5,186 bases of DNA, from positions 1-5,186 of the forward strand of contig JAXDBV010000013.1 of NCBI GenBank assembly GCA_034678415.1, in the 5' to 3' direction. Source of the DNA: JAXDBV01 sp034678415 (lineage in GTDB: Bacteria > Bacteroidota > Bacteroidia > Bacteroidales > VadinHA17). Positions 1 to 5,186 of this stretch are shown in pieces. The notes below the pieces were generated by a model. The model made no database searches. It had not been told where the DNA came from and saw only the letters and a list, made by a program, of their open reading frames with translations. Position 1 is the first letter of the stretch, and each line of letters opens with the position of its first letter. Position numbers and translations under genes: made by a program.

Positions 1-183
1 GGAAATTATGAATTCGTTCATTCACAACCCTTCTACCTTTCCAAAGCGGATGGAGGGAAAGCATGGTATAAGGTTAAAATAAGACCAGATTTCCCGGGAA
101 ATTTCAGTTTTGGTGTACGAATCTATCCCAACAATGAGAACCTGCCTCATAAACAGGACTTCTCCTACCTGAAATGGGTTTAA
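1..183 (+). CDS. glgP: Alpha-glucan (glycogen) phosphorylase, C-terminal end only
   Basis: This is the final 60 codons of a gene that begins before the window; it is open in frame 1 from base 1 and ends at TAA 181-183. The visible tail carries the segment FGVRIYPNNENLPHKQDF followed by SYLKWV at the very C-terminus. This matches the conserved end of Bacteroidota alpha-glucan phosphorylases (pattern R-x-x-P-x-N-x-x-LPH-x-QDF-x-Y-x-x-W), and the preceding beta-rich stretch also fits that family. The enzyme would release glucose-1-phosphate from glycogen or maltodextrin in the cytoplasm. The PLP site and catalytic core lie outside the window, so activity cannot be judged. The convergent neighbour is a glycogen branching enzyme, which supports a glycogen-metabolism role. 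The family call rests on a short tail recognised from memory; the function is inferred from it. Confidence 0.82.
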   Translation, partial: GNYEFVHSQPFYLSKADGGKAWYKVKIRPDFPGNFSFGVRIYPNNENLPHKQDFSYLKWV

Positions 184-233
184 ATCCCTGAGGATTGTTG
201 AGGTTAACGGGAAAAGCCGGCAAAAACATGGCT

Positions 234-250
234 GGTGCGGGTACCGCCCC
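234..250 (+). terminator. Weak possible terminator hairpin after glgP
   Basis: The arms GGTGCGG and CCGCCCC flank a GTA loop and pair at six of seven positions, with one T-C mismatch. The hairpin lies about 50 bases after the phosphorylase stop. What follows (TCTGCTTTCTC) is pyrimidine-rich but is not a proper T run, so this is only a candidate for intrinsic termination. Confidence 0.2.
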
Positions 251-551
251 TCTGCTTTCTCTGGCTATAGGTGCAAACATCAGATATTTCCTGTCCAAGG
301 GTCTTCATTAATCCGGCATTGTTGTACTACTCCTCCTGTCCATTCTTTTTTTCTTTTTATAAAGGTATGACCTTGGCAATTGTAACAGGGTATGTTTCTC
401 ACTGAATGAGGGAATTGGGATCGGAAACTGTTGCGGGAAAATATCAAGCCTTGTCCAGGTCAGGGCTCCTTTCAACCTTCCTGTCACTGCCCATCTACCG
501 GAACATTGAAATACCGTTCACTGGAGTGGAGATATCAGTGATGGAAGAAGG

Positions 552-722
552 ATGAAAAAGGAACAGCCATTCTGCCGTTATGCAGGCCTCTCACGGGTGT
601 GTTGTACCATGACTGTCGGATCTTCGTGTGAACTGTCCGGGCATTGCTGTGCCACGGATTGGAGGTCTGGATTTCCCGTTTTTCAGTTCATTTTTCAATT
701 TTCAAAGGTTAGCCGCTTGTAG
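552..722 (+). CDS. Doubtful small cysteine-rich ORF, 56 codons
   Basis: An ATG at 552 opens a frame that ends at TAG 720-722. A purine-rich GAAGAAGG lies directly before the ATG, but that is too close for a normal ribosome-binding site, and Bacteroidota seldom depend on one. The predicted peptide begins MKKEQPF and has six cysteines (residues 8, 17, 18, 26, 32, 33; spacing C-x8-CC-x7-C-x5-CC). Its last third is rich in Phe and Gln (about residues 41-50). I do not recognise a family. There is no clear signal peptide: only two lysines follow Met1 and no hydrophobic core comes next. No TAnnTTTG element was seen close upstream. It could easily be a chance open frame in non-coding spacer; I list it only because nothing else explains this gap. 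Confidence 0.12.
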   Translation: MKKEQPFCRYAGLSRVCCTMTVGSSCELSGHCCATDWRSGFPVFQFIFQFSKVSRL

Positions 723-740
723 AGGGAATGGTGTTCCCTT
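722..740 (-). terminator. Hairpin just downstream of glgB, weak terminator candidate
   Basis: AGGGAA (723-728) and TTCCCT (734-739) form a perfect 6-bp stem with a five-base loop, extendable by one G-T pair (722/740). It lies 15 bases past the glgB stop codon on the - strand, the right place for a terminator. On that strand the stem is followed by CTACAAGCGG rather than a T run, so it may be an mRNA 3'-end stabiliser, a factor-assisted terminator, or chance. Confidence 0.3.
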
Positions 741-754
741 CAGGGATCAGGGGT

Positions 755-2770
755 TCACCTCACCCTCGCTGTCTTAACCTTCCTGAATATCAGGGCTGTT
801 CGGCTGGGAATGTAGCATTTGAGATAATGAATCTTGGAAAGCGGTGATTCTGGCTGGGTATAATAGATTATACTGTCATCAACCAGCCCCTGCCCGCCAA
901 AAGCCCTGTCATCGGTGTTCAGCACGATCTGATATTTTCCTGCCGGAGCCCTGCATCCGTAGTCGGTGAACGAACGCGTGGGATTGAAATTGAACACGAA
1001 ATACAGGTTTTTCCGTCCGAAAGCCAGCACCTGGTCTCCCTCATGTTTATGATACGCATAAGGGAAGGGCTCTGTAAGTGTCTCCTCCGACTTGACTAAT
1101 TCGATCATTGCCCTGTCAAAGTCGGAGAGATAATGATATTTCAGCAGGCCGTTATCCATGAGATCCCATTGCCTGCGCGCATAGAAGTATGACCAGTTAT
1201 TCCCCTGTCGCGGGAAATCGATCCACTCGGGATGCCCGAACTCGTTACCCATGAAGTTGAGATATCCTCCGCCGGCCGTGGCCAGGGTTAGCAGCCGTAT
1301 CATTTTGTGGAGTGCAATCCCGCGATCAACAATAAGGTTACGGCTCTCCTTGTTCATAAAGAAATACATCTCTTTATCGATAAGCCTGAAAATGATGGTC
1401 TTATCGCCCACCAGGGCCTGGTCGTGCGACTCGGCATAACCGATGGTTTTTTCATCCGTCCTATGCTGTGACAGTTCATGGAACAGATGGCTTACGTTCC
1501 ATTTCTCATCCGGCAGTTCTTTAATGATCTTGATCCAAAGGTCAGGTGTTCCCATGGCCAGACGGTAGTTGAACCCCATTCCGCCGGCCTCAACAGGGGC
1601 CGCCGTGCCCGGCATGCCGCTCATCTCTTCCGCGACAGTGATCGCTTCCGGGTGGGCGTCATGGATCATCTTGTTGGCCAGCGACAGGTAGGTGATGGCA
1701 TCCTCATCCTGCCCGCCATCGTAATACATTTCGTAACTGGTAAAATCACGTGAAAGCCCGTGATCGAGGTAGATCATACTGGTAACACCGTCGAAACGGA
1801 ATCCGTCGAAATGGTATTCATCAAGCCAGTACTGGCAATTTGACAAAAGAAAATGAAGCACCTCGTTTTTACCGTAATTGAAACAAAGCGAATCCCAGGC
1901 CACATGCTCACGACGGTATCCGTCGTGGAAATACTGGAAACCGGTTCCGTCAAACCTGGCCAATCCTTCCACCTCGTTCTTCACCGCATGGGAATGTACA
2001 AGATCCATAATAACAGCTATACCCATACCGTGTGCTTCGTCTATCAGTTCCTTCAGCTCATCGGGGGTACCAAAACGCGAGGAGGCGGCAAAGAAGCTGG
2101 ATACATGGTACCCAAACGATCCGTAGTAGGGATGCTCCTGGATGGCCATCAGCTGGATCATATTATACCCGCCTTTCTTTATCCGTGGAAGCACTTGTTC
2201 CCTGAACTCATTGAAAGTGCTGACTCCCTCCTTTGCCGTTGACATGCCCACATGAGCCTCATATATAAAAGGTACACGGATATCCTTCACGGGCGAGGTA
2301 TGCTTCCATTGGTACCTGACCGGGGGATCCCACACCTGGGAATTGAATATTTTTGTCACCGGATCCTGAACCACCCTCCATGCATACGACGGGATACGAT
2401 CGCCCGAGCCTCCGTGCCATAAGACCTTTAACCGGAAAAGCTCACCATGACGGAGCATGTCATGGGGAAGCCGTATCTCCCAGTTCTCTTTCCCGCTCCT
2501 GGTAAGACGGTACTCCCTCACAGGCTTCCACCCTGTAGCATCACTGATGAGGTATACATCCGTGGCATTGGGCGCCCATTCCCTGAACACCCAGTGATCT
2601 GGATCCTTATGCAAACCGAAATATAAATGACCCGTGGCAAAATCTTTCAGACGTTTATTGCCGCGTATCAGCTCCTTCTCCTTGACGACCACATTCCTCA
2701 TCCTTTCCGCAATGATCTTCTCATACGGCTTGAGCCAGGGATCCATGGCAACTATACCGGGAGTTTTCAT
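755..2770 (-). CDS. glgB: 1,4-alpha-glucan branching enzyme (GH13_8, eukaryote-like)
   Basis: This 671-residue protein cuts alpha-1,4-glucan chains and rejoins them as alpha-1,6 branches during glycogen synthesis in the cytoplasm. The N-terminus (residues 10-17, DPWLKPYE) is typical of the eukaryote-like GH13_8 group. A CBM48-type beta domain follows (about 45-150, with FREWAPNATDVYL at 62-74). The GH13 barrel then runs from about 165 to 540. Its motifs are all present: region I DLVHSH (256-261); region II GFRFDG (323-328) with nucleophile Asp327; region III AEEMSG (380-385) with general acid Glu381; region IV ESHDQ (447-451) with transition-state Asp450. A C-terminal beta domain completes it (about 570-665). 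The length matches Bacteroides homologues (about 670), and no frameshift or missing catalytic residue is seen. Start: the ATG at 2770 is used; an in-frame Met9 is possible and would leave the conserved region intact. No Shine-Dalgarno is visible. It converges on the phosphorylase gene and diverges from ribF. Confidence 0.97.
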   Translation of the reverse strand: MKTPGIVAMDPWLKPYEKIIAERMRNVVVKEKELIRGNKRLKDFATGHLYFGLHKDPDHWVFREWAPNATDVYLISDATGWKPVREYRLTRSGKENWEIRLPHDMLRHGELFRLKVLWHGGSGDRIPSYAWRVVQDPVTKIFNSQVWDPPVRYQWKHTSPVKDIRVPFIYEAHVGMSTAKEGVSTFNEFREQVLPRIKKGGYNMIQLMAIQEHPYYGSFGYHVSSFFAASSRFGTPDELKELIDEAHGMGIAVIMDLVHSHAVKNEVEGLARFDGTGFQYFHDGYRREHVAWDSLCFNYGKNEVLHFLLSNCQYWLDEYHFDGFRFDGVTSMIYLDHGLSRDFTSYEMYYDGGQDEDAITYLSLANKMIHDAHPEAITVAEEMSGMPGTAAPVEAGGMGFNYRLAMGTPDLWIKIIKELPDEKWNVSHLFHELSQHRTDEKTIGYAESHDQALVGDKTIIFRLIDKEMYFFMNKESRNLIVDRGIALHKMIRLLTLATAGGGYLNFMGNEFGHPEWIDFPRQGNNWSYFYARRQWDLMDNGLLKYHYLSDFDRAMIELVKSEETLTEPFPYAYHKHEGDQVLAFGRKNLYFVFNFNPTRSFTDYGCRAPAGKYQIVLNTDDRAFGGQGLVDDSIIYYTQPESPLSKIHYLKCYIPSRTALIFRKVKTARVR

Positions 2771-2824
2771 ATATATTTACCAATTCATGTAAAGATAAAA
2801 ATATTCGGTTAATATATATTTATT

Positions 2825-2832
2825 CAAAATGA
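2825..2832 (-). promoter_or_regulatory. Possible glgB -7 element (TCATTTTG)
   Basis: Read on the - strand the sequence is TCATTTTG, seven of eight positions of the Bacteroidota -7 consensus TAnnTTTG; the mismatch is the conserved A. It would put the start of transcription roughly 45-50 bases before the glgB ATG. I see no TTTG-type -33 element at the expected distance. It is a weak candidate, and I found no better one on this strand. Confidence 0.25.
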
Positions 2833-2839
2833 TATAAAT

Positions 2840-2865
2840 AATATTTATTACATGTGTTAAATATT
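2840..2865. repeat. Interrupted palindrome in the divergent promoter region
   Basis: The arms AATATTTA (2840-2847) and TAAATATT (2858-2865) are perfect inverted repeats. The central ACATGT (2850-2855) is also a palindrome about the same centre (2852.5). Together 11 of 13 base pairs are symmetric. This is the form expected of a dimeric regulator's operator, and it lies upstream of the candidate glgB -7 element and about 70 bases before the ribF one. No regulator gene lies in the window to pair with it. AT-rich composition raises the odds of chance symmetry. Confidence 0.35.
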
Positions 2866-2935
2866 GTAATATATATTAAAATATATTCAATACCTCATTA
2901 ATATTATTTATAATAGGGTGAAGACTTAATATTTG

Positions 2936-2943
2936 TAATTTTG
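2936..2943 (+). promoter_or_regulatory. ribF -7 promoter element TAATTTTG
   Basis: This is an exact match to the Bacteroidota sigma-factor -7 consensus TAnnTTTG, 20 bases before the ribF GTG. Transcription would begin near 2948-2950, giving a leader of only about 15 bases. No TTTG-type -33 element is seen at the usual spacing; the upstream stretch at about 2910-2918 reads ATAATAGGG. A less exact AATATTTG overlaps just upstream (2928-2935). Confidence 0.6.
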
Positions 2944-2963
2944 TATCATTTTTCAGAACAGAC

Positions 2964-3896
2964 GTGATAACACACAGAACCCTGGATGACTGGAATGTTA
3001 AGAATCCCGTTGTGACCATCGGTGTTTTTGACGGGGTTCATATCGGGCACCAGAACATCATCGCCAGCCTGCGTAAATATGCCGGTAAGCTGGATGGTGA
3101 GTCGGTGGTGATGACGTTCTGGCCTCATCCCAGAGAAGTGCTGGGTGATATCGGCAGAACGGTGAAATTACTTACCACCGTTGAAGAAAAGAGTTCCCTG
3201 CTCGATCATTTTGGCATCGATCACTTGCTGATTATCCCATTCAACCCTTCGTTTGCTTCCCTCTCTGCACGCGATTTCATTGAGAATTACCTGGTAAATA
3301 AAATGGGCATAAGGCATCTGGTGATGGGTCATAATCATCACTTTGGAAACAACAGGGAGGGGAGTTACGAAACAGTATTGCAATATTCACAAAAACTGGG
3401 TTTTACCGTCAACCGTATTGATGCCGTGATGGCGGAAGAGCAAGAGATCAGTTCGAGCCTGGTAAGGCAAGTGCTGGAGTCAGGGAATATAGGCCGTACG
3501 AATATGCTTTTGGGGTATGAGTATCGTCTCAGCGGCACCGTGGTAGGAGGAACAAGGACCGGAAGAAAGATCGGTTTTCCCACGGCCAATATCCTTCCGG
3601 AAAGTCCACTGAAAGCTATCCCTCCTGATGGTGTATATGCCGTACGGGTGAAGGTGGATGAGGTGATCTACCCGGGGATGCTCAACATCGGAAGCCGTCC
3701 GACACTGAATCATATCAGTGAAAACAGATCCGTAGAAGTGCACATCCTTCATTTTGACAGAACCATATACCATCGCAACATTACTATATCATTCGTGGAA
3801 AGGATCAGGGATGAGATGAAATTTAACGGTATTGATGCATTGAAGAAACAGCTGACAGAGGATCGCCGCATGGTGCTTCACCTGCTGGAGGGGTGA
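2964..3896 (+). CDS. ribF: Bifunctional riboflavin kinase / FAD synthetase
   Basis: This 310-residue cytoplasmic enzyme phosphorylates riboflavin to FMN and then adenylylates FMN to FAD. The N-terminal nucleotidyltransferase half (about 15-175) has GVFDGVHIGHQ (20-30) with the two motif histidines 26 and 29, TFWPHPR (51-57), GHNHHFG (122-128) with Asn124 where many homologues have Asp, and SSSLVR (163-168). The C-terminal kinase half (about 183-308) has GRKIGFPTAN (200-209), whose PTAN binds Mg-ATP, then PPDGVYAV (220-227), GMLNIGSRPT (238-247), and VEVHILHFD (257-265) with the probable catalytic base Glu258. Length is normal for the family, and no frameshift is seen. The start is GTG at 2964: the in-frame upstream sequence offers no ATG before a TGA at 2919, and MITHRTLDD from this codon aligns with the usual short N-terminus. 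It has its own -7 element and diverges from glgB. Confidence 0.96.
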   Translation: MITHRTLDDWNVKNPVVTIGVFDGVHIGHQNIIASLRKYAGKLDGESVVMTFWPHPREVLGDIGRTVKLLTTVEEKSSLLDHFGIDHLLIIPFNPSFASLSARDFIENYLVNKMGIRHLVMGHNHHFGNNREGSYETVLQYSQKLGFTVNRIDAVMAEEQEISSSLVRQVLESGNIGRTNMLLGYEYRLSGTVVGGTRTGRKIGFPTANILPESPLKAIPPDGVYAVRVKVDEVIYPGMLNIGSRPTLNHISENRSVEVHILHFDRTIYHRNITISFVERIRDEMKFNGIDALKKQLTEDRRMVLHLLEG

Positions 3897-3933
3897 AAAC
3901 GTTCCGGGTGGCGCCCTGCTCAGGAATTATTAC

Positions 3934-3941
3934 TATTTTTG
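3934..3941 (+). promoter_or_regulatory. ahcY -7 promoter element TATTTTTG
   Basis: This is an exact match to TAnnTTTG in the 58-base ribF-ahcY spacer, 13 bases before the GTG at 3955 and 34 before the ATG at 3976. No -33 TTTG is seen at the expected spacing, where the sequence is GC-rich (GGGTGGCGCCC). It suggests that ahcY can be transcribed separately from ribF; read-through from ribF is not excluded because no clear terminator separates them. Confidence 0.5.
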
Positions 3942-3954
3942 AAGAAAAAATACC

Positions 3955-5186
3955 GTGGAAACAACGACACAAGTTATGCAATACAAGGTGAAGGATATAT
4001 CCCTGGCGGATTTTGGAAGAAAAGAGATCGGGATTGCTGAGAAGGAAATGCCGGGCCTGATGGCAGTCAGGGCTATGTATTCTTCAGAGAAACCTCTGAA
4101 GGGAGCGCGTATCACCGGTTCATTGCATATGACCATTCAGACGGCAGTTCTTATTGAGACGCTGGTGGAGCTGGGTGCCGATGTGCGATGGGCCAGCTGC
4201 AATATCTTCTCGACACAGGATCACGCGGCTGCTGCCATTGCAGCCCGGGGTATTCCCGTTTATGCATGGAAAGGTGAAAGCCTGGAAGATTACTGGTGGT
4301 GTACCAACCAGGCACTGACATTCCCGCACGGCAAAGGGCCTCACCTGGTGGTGGACGATGGCGGCGATGCCACTCTGCTTATTCACCTGGGGTATGAGGC
4401 CGAGGAGGATCCTTCTGTCCTCCTCCGGACACCCGGAAATAAGGAAGAAGGCGTTATCCTCAACCTGCTGAAGCAGATACAGGCTGAAGACCGGGACAAA
4501 TGGCACCGGATCGCCCGGGAATGGAAAGGGGTGTCGGAAGAAACCACCACGGGTGTGCATCGGCTATACCAGAGGAAGGAGAATGGCACCCTGCTTGTAC
4601 CGGCCATCAACGTAAACGATTCGGTCACCAAATCAAAATTCGATAACCTCTATGGATGCAGGGAATCACTAGCCGATGGCATCAAGAGGGCAACCGATGT
4701 TATGATCGCCGGCAAGGTGGTGGTGGTATGCGGCTACGGAGATGTAGGAAAAGGTTCAGCCCGCTCCATGCGTGCCTATGGAGCCCGCGTCATCATCACG
4801 GAAATCGACCCCATTTGTGCGCTGCAGGCAGCAATGGAAGGATTCGAGGTGAAAACCGTCGAGGATGTGCTCCATGAAGGGAATATCTATGTCACGGCTA
4901 CCGGTAACAGGGATGTCATCACCATCGATCATATGGCCAAAATGAAGGACCAGTCGATCGTATGTAATATTGGTCACTTCGACAACGAGATACAGGTCGA
5001 TAAGCTGGAAAACTTTCCCGGGATCAGGAAGACTACTATCAAGCCACAGGTCGACACATACACCTTCCCCGACGGGCATTCAATATATCTGCTGGCCGAA
5101 GGCAGGCTGGTCAACCTAGGTTGTGCCACCGGCCATCCCTCCTTTGTCATGAGCAACTCATTCACCAACCAGGTGCTGGCTCAGAT
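3955..5186 (+). CDS. ahcY: Adenosylhomocysteinase, C-terminus beyond window
   Basis: This cytoplasmic NAD-dependent enzyme reversibly hydrolyses S-adenosylhomocysteine to adenosine and homocysteine, removing the inhibitory product of methyltransferases. The frame is open to the window end: 410 codons from GTG 3955, whereas homologues are about 470, so roughly 60 residues, including the C-terminal NAD-contacting tail, lie outside. Numbered from that GTG, visible landmarks are GSLHMT (55-60, His58), SCNIFSTQDH (81-90, Cys82), VDDGGD (133-138), SEETTTG (194-200, Glu196), NDSVTKSKFDN (221-231, Lys226, Asp230, Asn231), Cys235, and the Rossmann loop CGYGDVGKG (259-267). GHFDNEI (340-346) and GHPSFVMSNSF (393-403) also match. 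The segment at about 146-190 is the insertion common in bacterial forms. Two starts are possible: GTG 3955 (METTTQVMQYKVKD) or ATG 3976 (MQYKVKD). Homologues usually have several residues before YKVKD, which favours the GTG; the promoter position slightly favours the ATG. No defect is seen in the visible part. Confidence 0.96.
   Translation, partial: METTTQVMQYKVKDISLADFGRKEIGIAEKEMPGLMAVRAMYSSEKPLKGARITGSLHMTIQTAVLIETLVELGADVRWASCNIFSTQDHAAAAIAARGIPVYAWKGESLEDYWWCTNQALTFPHGKGPHLVVDDGGDATLLIHLGYEAEEDPSVLLRTPGNKEEGVILNLLKQIQAEDRDKWHRIAREWKGVSEETTTGVHRLYQRKENGTLLVPAINVNDSVTKSKFDNLYGCRESLADGIKRATDVMIAGKVVVVCGYGDVGKGSARSMRAYGARVIITEIDPICALQAAMEGFEVKTVEDVLHEGNIYVTATGNRDVITIDHMAKMKDQSIVCNIGHFDNEIQVDKLENFPGIRKTTIKPQVDTYTFPDGHSIYLLAEGRLVNLGCATGHPSFVMSNSFTNQVLAQ

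Larger units (their letters stand above)
184..754. other. 571-base gap between convergent glgP and glgB, no recognisable gene
   Basis: All frames are broken by frequent stops, and I recognise no protein family, tRNA or rRNA. Contents that can be pointed to are: a weak GC-rich hairpin soon after the phosphorylase stop (234-250); a pyrimidine-rich tract with two T runs (about 343-359); a hairpin CCGGGCA/TGCC-A-CGG with one bulged A (637-657); a TC-rich, AT-rich stretch (about 677-705); and a perfect 6-bp hairpin next to the glgB stop (723-739). A 56-codon frame (552-722) is listed separately. The likeliest reading is a 3'-to-3' spacer containing termination signals, possibly with decayed or small-RNA sequence. 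It is long for a gap between two convergent bacterial genes. Confidence 0.6.
2810..2877. repeat. Two copies of TAATATATATT
   Basis: The 11-mer occurs at 2810-2820 and again at 2867-2877. Its core AATATATATT is self-complementary, and the second copy extends to the 12-base palindrome TAATATATATTA (2867-2878). The copies flank the larger interrupted palindrome at 2840-2865. They could be paired operator half-sites or simply low-complexity AT sequence; the composition makes chance recurrence fairly likely. Confidence 0.35.
2771..2963. promoter_or_regulatory. Divergent, very AT-rich glgB/ribF promoter region
   Basis: This spacer separates the start codons of two divergent genes, so it must hold both 5' leaders and probably both promoters. 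By hand count 30 of the 190 bases in 2771-2960 are G or C (about 16%), against roughly half in the flanking genes. It contains AT-alternating runs, a duplicated 11-base sequence and an interrupted palindrome, listed separately. No ORF or RNA gene is recognisable. Confidence 0.8.

Noticed and set aside
104..298. 64-codon frame on the - strand across the phosphorylase end
   Set aside because: It overlaps the real phosphorylase coding sequence on the opposite strand, resembles no family I know and has no promoter; it is a shadow frame.
343..359. T-rich tract as an intrinsic terminator for glgP
   Set aside because: No stable hairpin lies directly upstream and it is about 160 bases past the stop codon.
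373..398. TTG plus TATGTTTC as a promoter in the convergent gap
   Set aside because: The last base departs from TAnnTTTG, the spacing to TTG is too short, and no gene follows closely.
518..541. Inverted repeat TCACTG / CAGTGA
   Set aside because: A 6-bp stem with a 12-base loop is expected by chance in a gap of this size.
1251..2242. Several + strand frames of 62-129 codons inside glgB
   Set aside because: All lie antisense to a branching enzyme with every catalytic motif intact, and their translations are low-sense, so they are shadows of its codon bias.
3168..3773. - strand frames of 71-97 codons inside ribF
   Set aside because: They are antisense to a complete ribF with clear family motifs and have no independent support.
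3904..3916. GGG-TGGCG-CCC as a ribF terminator
   Set aside because: The stem is only three base pairs and the later T run belongs to the better-supported TATTTTTG element.
3897..3954. S-adenosylhomocysteine riboswitch upstream of ahcY
   Set aside because: Only 58 bases separate the genes, the predicted leader is far shorter, and no matching structure is visible.
4120..5168. - strand frames of up to 146 codons and a + strand frame inside ahcY
   Set aside because: They overlap the uninterrupted ahcY frame, whose conserved motifs run through the whole stretch.

Overview
The window reads as ordinary chromosome from a member of the Bacteroidota (Bacteroidetes), most likely near the Bacteroidales. 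Three things point there. The glycogen branching enzyme is the eukaryote-like GH13_8 type that this phylum carries. The phosphorylase tail and the branching enzyme match Bacteroides-type proteins along their length. Two exact copies of the Bacteroidota -7 promoter element TAnnTTTG sit just upstream of ribF and ahcY, and no clear Shine-Dalgarno sequences precede those starts. Finer placement is not possible from this sequence.

Layout: (1) 1-183, the last 60 codons of an alpha-glucan (glycogen) phosphorylase on the + strand. (2) 184-754, a 571-base gap between convergent genes that holds weak hairpins, a pyrimidine-rich tract and one doubtful 56-codon cysteine-rich reading frame. (3) 755-2770, a complete 1,4-alpha-glucan branching enzyme (glgB) on the - strand. 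(4) 2771-2963, a divergent, extremely AT-rich promoter region (I count 30 G/C in 2771-2960, about 16%) with an interrupted palindrome. (5) 2964-3896, a complete bifunctional riboflavin kinase/FAD synthetase (ribF) on the + strand with a GTG start. (6) 3955-5186, adenosylhomocysteinase (ahcY) on the + strand, cut by the window end at codon 410.

How the genes relate: the first two complete a glycogen-turnover pair. GlgB makes alpha-1,6 branches in the growing polymer, and the phosphorylase shortens chains to glucose-1-phosphate. They are encoded convergently, so they are separate transcription units. ribF (FMN/FAD supply) and ahcY (recycling of S-adenosylhomocysteine in the methyl cycle) are housekeeping genes in the same direction, 58 bases apart, but each has its own -7-like element, so they need not form an operon.

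I found no mobile element, CRISPR array, RNA gene, defence or toxin system, and no clear sign of a new biological system. The items worth a second look are regulatory or start-site questions, plus the unexplained convergent gap.
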